From contig JBCCOK010000003.1 in NCBI GenBank assembly GCA_039025395.1, positions 74,055 to 138,054 on the forward strand: a stretch of DNA of 64,000 nt. The letters are read 5' to 3'. Shown here piece by piece: positions 60,844 to 64,000 of the stretch. The notes under the pieces are model-generated. The model worked only from the letters and a program-made list of their open reading frames with translations, searched no databases and was not told where the DNA came from. Source of the stretch: Hoeflea_A sp039025395 (GTDB lineage Bacteria > Pseudomonadota > Alphaproteobacteria > Rhizobiales > Rhizobiaceae). The translations under genes and the position numbers were made by a program. Numbering within the stretch: position 1 is the first letter of the stretch; every line of letters starts with the position of its first letter.

Positions 60844-62973
60844 ATGAAGCGGGGAGGTGTAGGCTTGGACGAGACTGAGACACATCTGGAAAAAGAGTTC
60901 GGTTTACTCTTCCACCATTATGTCTGTCTGATCCAGAAACACGCCGAAAGCCGAAATCCGATCCACCTGTGTTTTGCACCGATTGGCACGAATATGCTGA
61001 TGCTCGCCAGCGAGATAAGCATCAATGTCAAAATGAGGCGGCGCACGGTCGTCGAGGAGGGTGCTTACAGGTTCGACGAGCATCAGATAGAGCAATTCAA
61101 CCTTGAGCACGGAACCGATCATTCCGTCCGTCCGTGGGTGATGCAGCGTTTCGGCGATCACTTCAGCAATCCCAACCCATGGACCATTTGGTTCGAGGAT
61201 ATCTGCAAAAATGAAACCGAATGTGTGGATTTTTCATCGCAAGCAGCACGTTTGGAAGAGAAGCTGGCCGCAATCCGACCGCGGATTGCAGCTCCCCATC
61301 GGATCGAACTCGGCGTTTGCGTGGACTATGTGAGCCGGCTGAACGCTGCCGCAAAGAAACGTGTCGAAAGCCAGCTTGCGGTTGCTGAAGAGGGCTTCGT
61401 CAGCGTCCACATCCGACGCGGCGATGCCAGCAACGAAGCAACAGACGAGGCCGATCCGGATCGCCAGCATTTCTCGCACGAACAATACATCGAAGAAATG
61501 GAGAGATACCTCACGCGCGGCTACAGCGGGTTTTATCTTTTAACCGAATCGCAGCTGGAAATCGACCGAATATCCGAGCACTTCAAGGGCCGGTGCCGCG
61601 TAGTTGCACAGCCGATCGACCGAAAGCAGTTTCCGAATCTGATTGGCAAGAAACACGGCAAAGCCAATTTCATAGAATACTTGTATCTCGACAATCCGGA
61701 TCTCATAGAGTTTTCAATGCATTCGGCGCTGGTGGACTTGGAGAATGCAGGGCGATGCCAAGCCTTTATAGGATCATTTGAGTCGGCATTTTCGAACCTC
61801 GCCTATCTGAAGGCGGTCGGTCATCATCACAGAAACATCGAGCATACCGATCTGGCAGGCGACAAGTTCGGCGTCACACTGTTCTATCCGAATCTGGACG
61901 AGAGGCGCGGCACATCCCTGTTTGTCATCAAGGAACGTGATGTGGGTTTCTTTTCGATGTTCCTGCAGGTCGTAAACACGCTCTTTCATATCGAAAACGC
62001 CGAGGAACATGCGATCCCGCACGTTAACCTGACCGACAAACAGGAGTACTTTACCGGATCGGAAACGTGGGAAGACTTTTTTGAGCCATTGGCTTTTCTC
62101 AACCCGGCTGCGCTCGAACCATACCTTGAGCGCGTCAACCGCAGCTTTGAGGAACGCCTGCCCGAGATGAAGCTGTGGGATCAATATGGGGTTACCTATA
62201 AGATCGCTGACAACCTTAGCTGGAGTGGTTCGTATTATCCCCGGCTGAAGATCAACAAAATACTCGGCCATTTGCCTCTAAAGACAACATTCAAATCACA
62301 CCGCTTTATGGAGAAAGCTTACAAAAGACTAACCGGACAGGCTGTCGATCCAGCGAGTTTGGATGCGCCAAAGAACGCAGCCAAATACCATATATCCCAC
62401 ATCGTATTGCCAGATAAAACACAGAGGCAAAGCGCGTCTGTTGTCATTGGCAGATACATAAACTTAAAAGCTGAAGTAAAGAACCAGGTCGAGGCCTTGT
62501 TTGAGCCATTTGAAAATCATTACATCGTCGGCGTCCAGTTCAGAGGTACAGACGCTCGTAAGGATGAACGGCGAATGGTTCCCGCCTATGACCTGTACAT
62601 TGATGAAATAAAACGACACTTGGAAAGCCGAGATCCCAACGACCACCGTGAGACTTTGATTTTCGTCGCTAGTGATGAAGATGATTTCATTACGTTCCTG
62701 TCGGGATACTTCGACAACGTGATACACTTCGACGCCCTTCGTCATGCAGGTGATAAGGAGGATGAGAAGTCCGGTGGTAAACTCGGTTGGGGAATGCCAG
62801 CGTTTATCCGTGAAGACCGAAAAAAAGCTCTCGAGGGCGCTGTTTTGGATTACGCTGGCTTGTGTCGTGCCAACTACATGATTCATAATTTTGGAAGCCT
62901 CACCAATTCAGTGCTTCTGACGAACCCGGAAATGGGCAATTGCCTGATCGGCGATGATTATCGTAAGTCCTGA
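60844..62973 (+). CDS. Tandem double GT23/NodZ-like (alpha-1,6-fucosyltransferase fold) protein
   Basis: A protein of about 709 residues made of two glycosyltransferase-like modules. Module 1 (about 1-330) carries the donor-binding motif VHIRRGDASNE (H189, R191-R192) and ends in FIGSFESAFSNLAY. Module 2 starts near 340, with an N-terminal half including YFTGSETWEDFFEPLAF (about 403). Its donor-binding motif is VQFRGTDARKD (Q565, R567, D570), and it ends in MIHNFGSLTNSVLL. In NodZ and FUT8 the equivalent H-x-R-R-x-D box binds GDP-fucose. Possible starts are TTG 60820, ATG 60844 and TTG 60865; the last has the best ribosome site (GGGGAGG). The product may transfer two deoxyhexoses, or one module may be inactive. 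Confidence 0.72.
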   Translation: MKRGGVGLDETETHLEKEFGLLFHHYVCLIQKHAESRNPIHLCFAPIGTNMLMLASEISINVKMRRRTVVEEGAYRFDEHQIEQFNLEHGTDHSVRPWVMQRFGDHFSNPNPWTIWFEDICKNETECVDFSSQAARLEEKLAAIRPRIAAPHRIELGVCVDYVSRLNAAAKKRVESQLAVAEEGFVSVHIRRGDASNEATDEADPDRQHFSHEQYIEEMERYLTRGYSGFYLLTESQLEIDRISEHFKGRCRVVAQPIDRKQFPNLIGKKHGKANFIEYLYLDNPDLIEFSMHSALVDLENAGRCQAFIGSFESAFSNLAYLKAVGHHHRNIEHTDLAGDKFGVTLFYPNLDERRGTSLFVIKERDVGFFSMFLQVVNTLFHIENAEEHAIPHVNLTDKQEYFTGSETWEDFFEPLAFLNPAALEPYLERVNRSFEERLPEMKLWDQYGVTYKIADNLSWSGSYYPRLKINKILGHLPLKTTFKSHRFMEKAYKRLTGQAVDPASLDAPKNAAKYHISHIVLPDKTQRQSASVVIGRYINLKAEVKNQVEALFEPFENHYIVGVQFRGTDARKDERRMVPAYDLYIDEIKRHLESRDPNDHRETLIFVASDEDDFITFLSGYFDNVIHFDALRHAGDKEDEKSGGKLGWGMPAFIREDRKKALEGAVLDYAGLCRANYMIHNFGSLTNSVLLTNPEMGNCLIGDDYRKS

Positions 62974-63067
62974 GACAGGTTTGCCCTGTAGCCGATCCAT
63001 TCTGCTCAGGGCTGTCAGGTTTGAGTCGGCCGCTTATGCGGGCAGAAACCTGCCATGGAGCTCCTAG

Positions 63068-64000
63068 ATGGTTGTTTCAGCCAGAATCCTGACATTTCCA
63101 TCCATTGGCGAAATGGTGATGCGTCAAAGCCCTGGCTCTGCAGGCAGGTGGGGCGATGTACAGTTTCATTTGGATGAGATACAGAATCCGGACTATGTGA
63201 TTGTGATTGATCATCTTGAACGCGATACGGTTGTTGAATGCAGAGTTGACAACATCTGGTGTGTCATTCACGAGCCGCCGGTCGACATGTTTAAATGGCT
63301 TCATGATGCGGCGCCTCAATATGGAAAAGTGTTTACGACCGATCCGGACCGAACCGATCCGCAGTATGTCAGGATGCATACATCCATTCCCTGGGAACTG
63401 GGGAAGAGCTACGACTTTCTGAAGAACTGCGCGGTACCCGAAAAGGTGAAGGACCTTTCATGGGTGACGAGCAATAAGGGATTTATGGAAGGTCACAAGT
63501 TGCGCCTTCGGTTCCTCGACAACGTCCGGCATGAAATCGAGTTCGACCTTTGGGGAACGGGGTTTGAACACATTGACGACAAGTGGGATGGAATCGCACC
63601 GTACAGATATTCCATGGCGATTGAGAATTACAATGGACCATTCTACTGGAGCGAAAAACTGGGGGATTGTTTCCTGGGTTATGCGATGCCGATTTATTAT
63701 GGGTGTACGCGAATTGCCGACTTCTTTCCCGAAGAGTCATTCATCGGAATTGACATCACAAAACCCGCAGAGGCGATAGAGATAATCAATGACGCCATCG
63801 GTTCGAAACGGTGGGAGAGGAACTTTGACGCCGTTGTTCATGCCCGTGAACTGGTGCTGGACGGGTATCAGTTCATGCCGCATTTTGCGAAGCTTATCGG
63901 TGCGAATGAAGCACTTAATGGAGCAGGCGAGACGGCCGTGGTAACGCTGCCGGCTTACGACCATCTCAAGCGACCCGCATTGCCGATCCACATGTTCAAC
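63068..64000 (+). CDS. GT10-family (alpha-1,3-fucosyltransferase-like) protein, 3' end outside window
   Basis: An open frame of 311 codons from ATG 63068, seven bases after GGAG, running off the window without a stop. Residues about 179-212 carry the GT10 nucleotide-sugar motif: YRYSMAIENYNGPFYWSEKL followed by GDCFLGYAMPIYYGCTRI and then FFPEESFIGIDI. The N-terminal part has VIHEPPVDMFKWL and the HTSIPWELG segment typical of bacterial GT10 proteins. It would transfer fucose or a related sugar from GDP to a surface glycan. It follows the tandem GT23-like gene by 94 bases on the same strand, so the two are probably co-transcribed. Confidence 0.8.
   Translation, partial: MVVSARILTFPSIGEMVMRQSPGSAGRWGDVQFHLDEIQNPDYVIVIDHLERDTVVECRVDNIWCVIHEPPVDMFKWLHDAAPQYGKVFTTDPDRTDPQYVRMHTSIPWELGKSYDFLKNCAVPEKVKDLSWVTSNKGFMEGHKLRLRFLDNVRHEIEFDLWGTGFEHIDDKWDGIAPYRYSMAIENYNGPFYWSEKLGDCFLGYAMPIYYGCTRIADFFPEESFIGIDITKPAEAIEIINDAIGSKRWERNFDAVVHARELVLDGYQFMPHFAKLIGANEALNGAGETAVVTLPAYDHLKRPALPIHMFN

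Noticed and set aside
62974..63067. An inverted repeat around GCCCTG/CAGGGC between the two fucosyltransferase-like genes
   Set aside because: Arms are separated by a long, bulged stretch with no T run; too weak to call a terminator.
1..64000. tRNA, rRNA, CRISPR arrays, insertion sequences and phage genes
   Set aside because: I looked for repeat-spacer patterns, transposase and integrase motifs and tRNA-like cloverleaf ends with CCA-type acceptors by eye and found none. A tRNAscan or Infernal run would be needed to exclude small RNAs.

Overview
The window looks like chromosomal DNA of an alphaproteobacterium, most likely a member of the Rhizobiales/Hyphomicrobiales. The signs are a C4-pathway 5-aminolevulinate synthase, alphaproteobacterial families such as the TIGR02186 membrane protein and DUF6460, an Irr-like iron-control palindrome beside hemA, a RamB/PccR-type acyl regulator, and high-GC codon use. 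I cannot name the genus. No rRNA, tRNA, CRISPR array, insertion sequence or prophage was recognised.

Left part (1-22.7 kb). It holds the end of a TIGR02186 membrane protein, an NTF2-like protein, a metallophosphoesterase, a cyclic-nucleotide-binding protein and an AbrB-like/Doc toxin-antitoxin pair. Next come the helicase/nuclease pair lhr-pdeM, a FUSC-HlyD efflux pair, a MATE exporter that appears to start at CTG, an orphan acyl carrier protein and pyrD. A LuxR-type response regulator faces a very large symporter-histidine kinase, an arrangement that resembles the CrbS/CrbR (MxtR/ErdR) acetate-sensing pair. An aminotransferase, hemA and a degenerate kinase-like protein follow. The hemA upstream region carries a perfect FNR/FixK box and an Irr-like palindrome.

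Middle (22.9-42.6 kb). A five-gene Liv-type ABC importer is read away from a RamB/PccR-like regulator. A second symporter-kinase module has its own single-domain regulator and a two-helix small protein. A LysE exporter, a class III cyclase, and SoxR with a textbook SoxR box driving a VOC protein come next. The ugpBAEC operon follows, with a stray ugpE paralogue on the other strand. In both ABC operons a strong hairpin sits between the binding-protein gene and the first permease gene, which fits surplus expression of the binding protein.

Right part (42.6-64 kb). One long minus-strand operon encodes an AtuA-family protein, both subunits of a biotin-dependent acyl-CoA carboxylase, an enoyl-CoA hydratase, a TIGR03084 protein and a GMC oxidoreductase. 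This resembles a partial acyclic-terpene (citronellol/geraniol) or branched acyl-CoA route. After it come a large secreted protein with two matching six-cysteine modules, a PCMT-like methyltransferase, an MgtE Mg2+ channel, a FecR-domain protein and a CHASE2 cyclase. The window ends in a glycan locus: a GT2 glycosyltransferase, an unusual protein made of two tandem GT23/NodZ-like modules, and a GT10-type fucosyltransferase cut by the window end. The AT-rich leader and the fucosyltransferase content suggest a variable surface-polysaccharide region.
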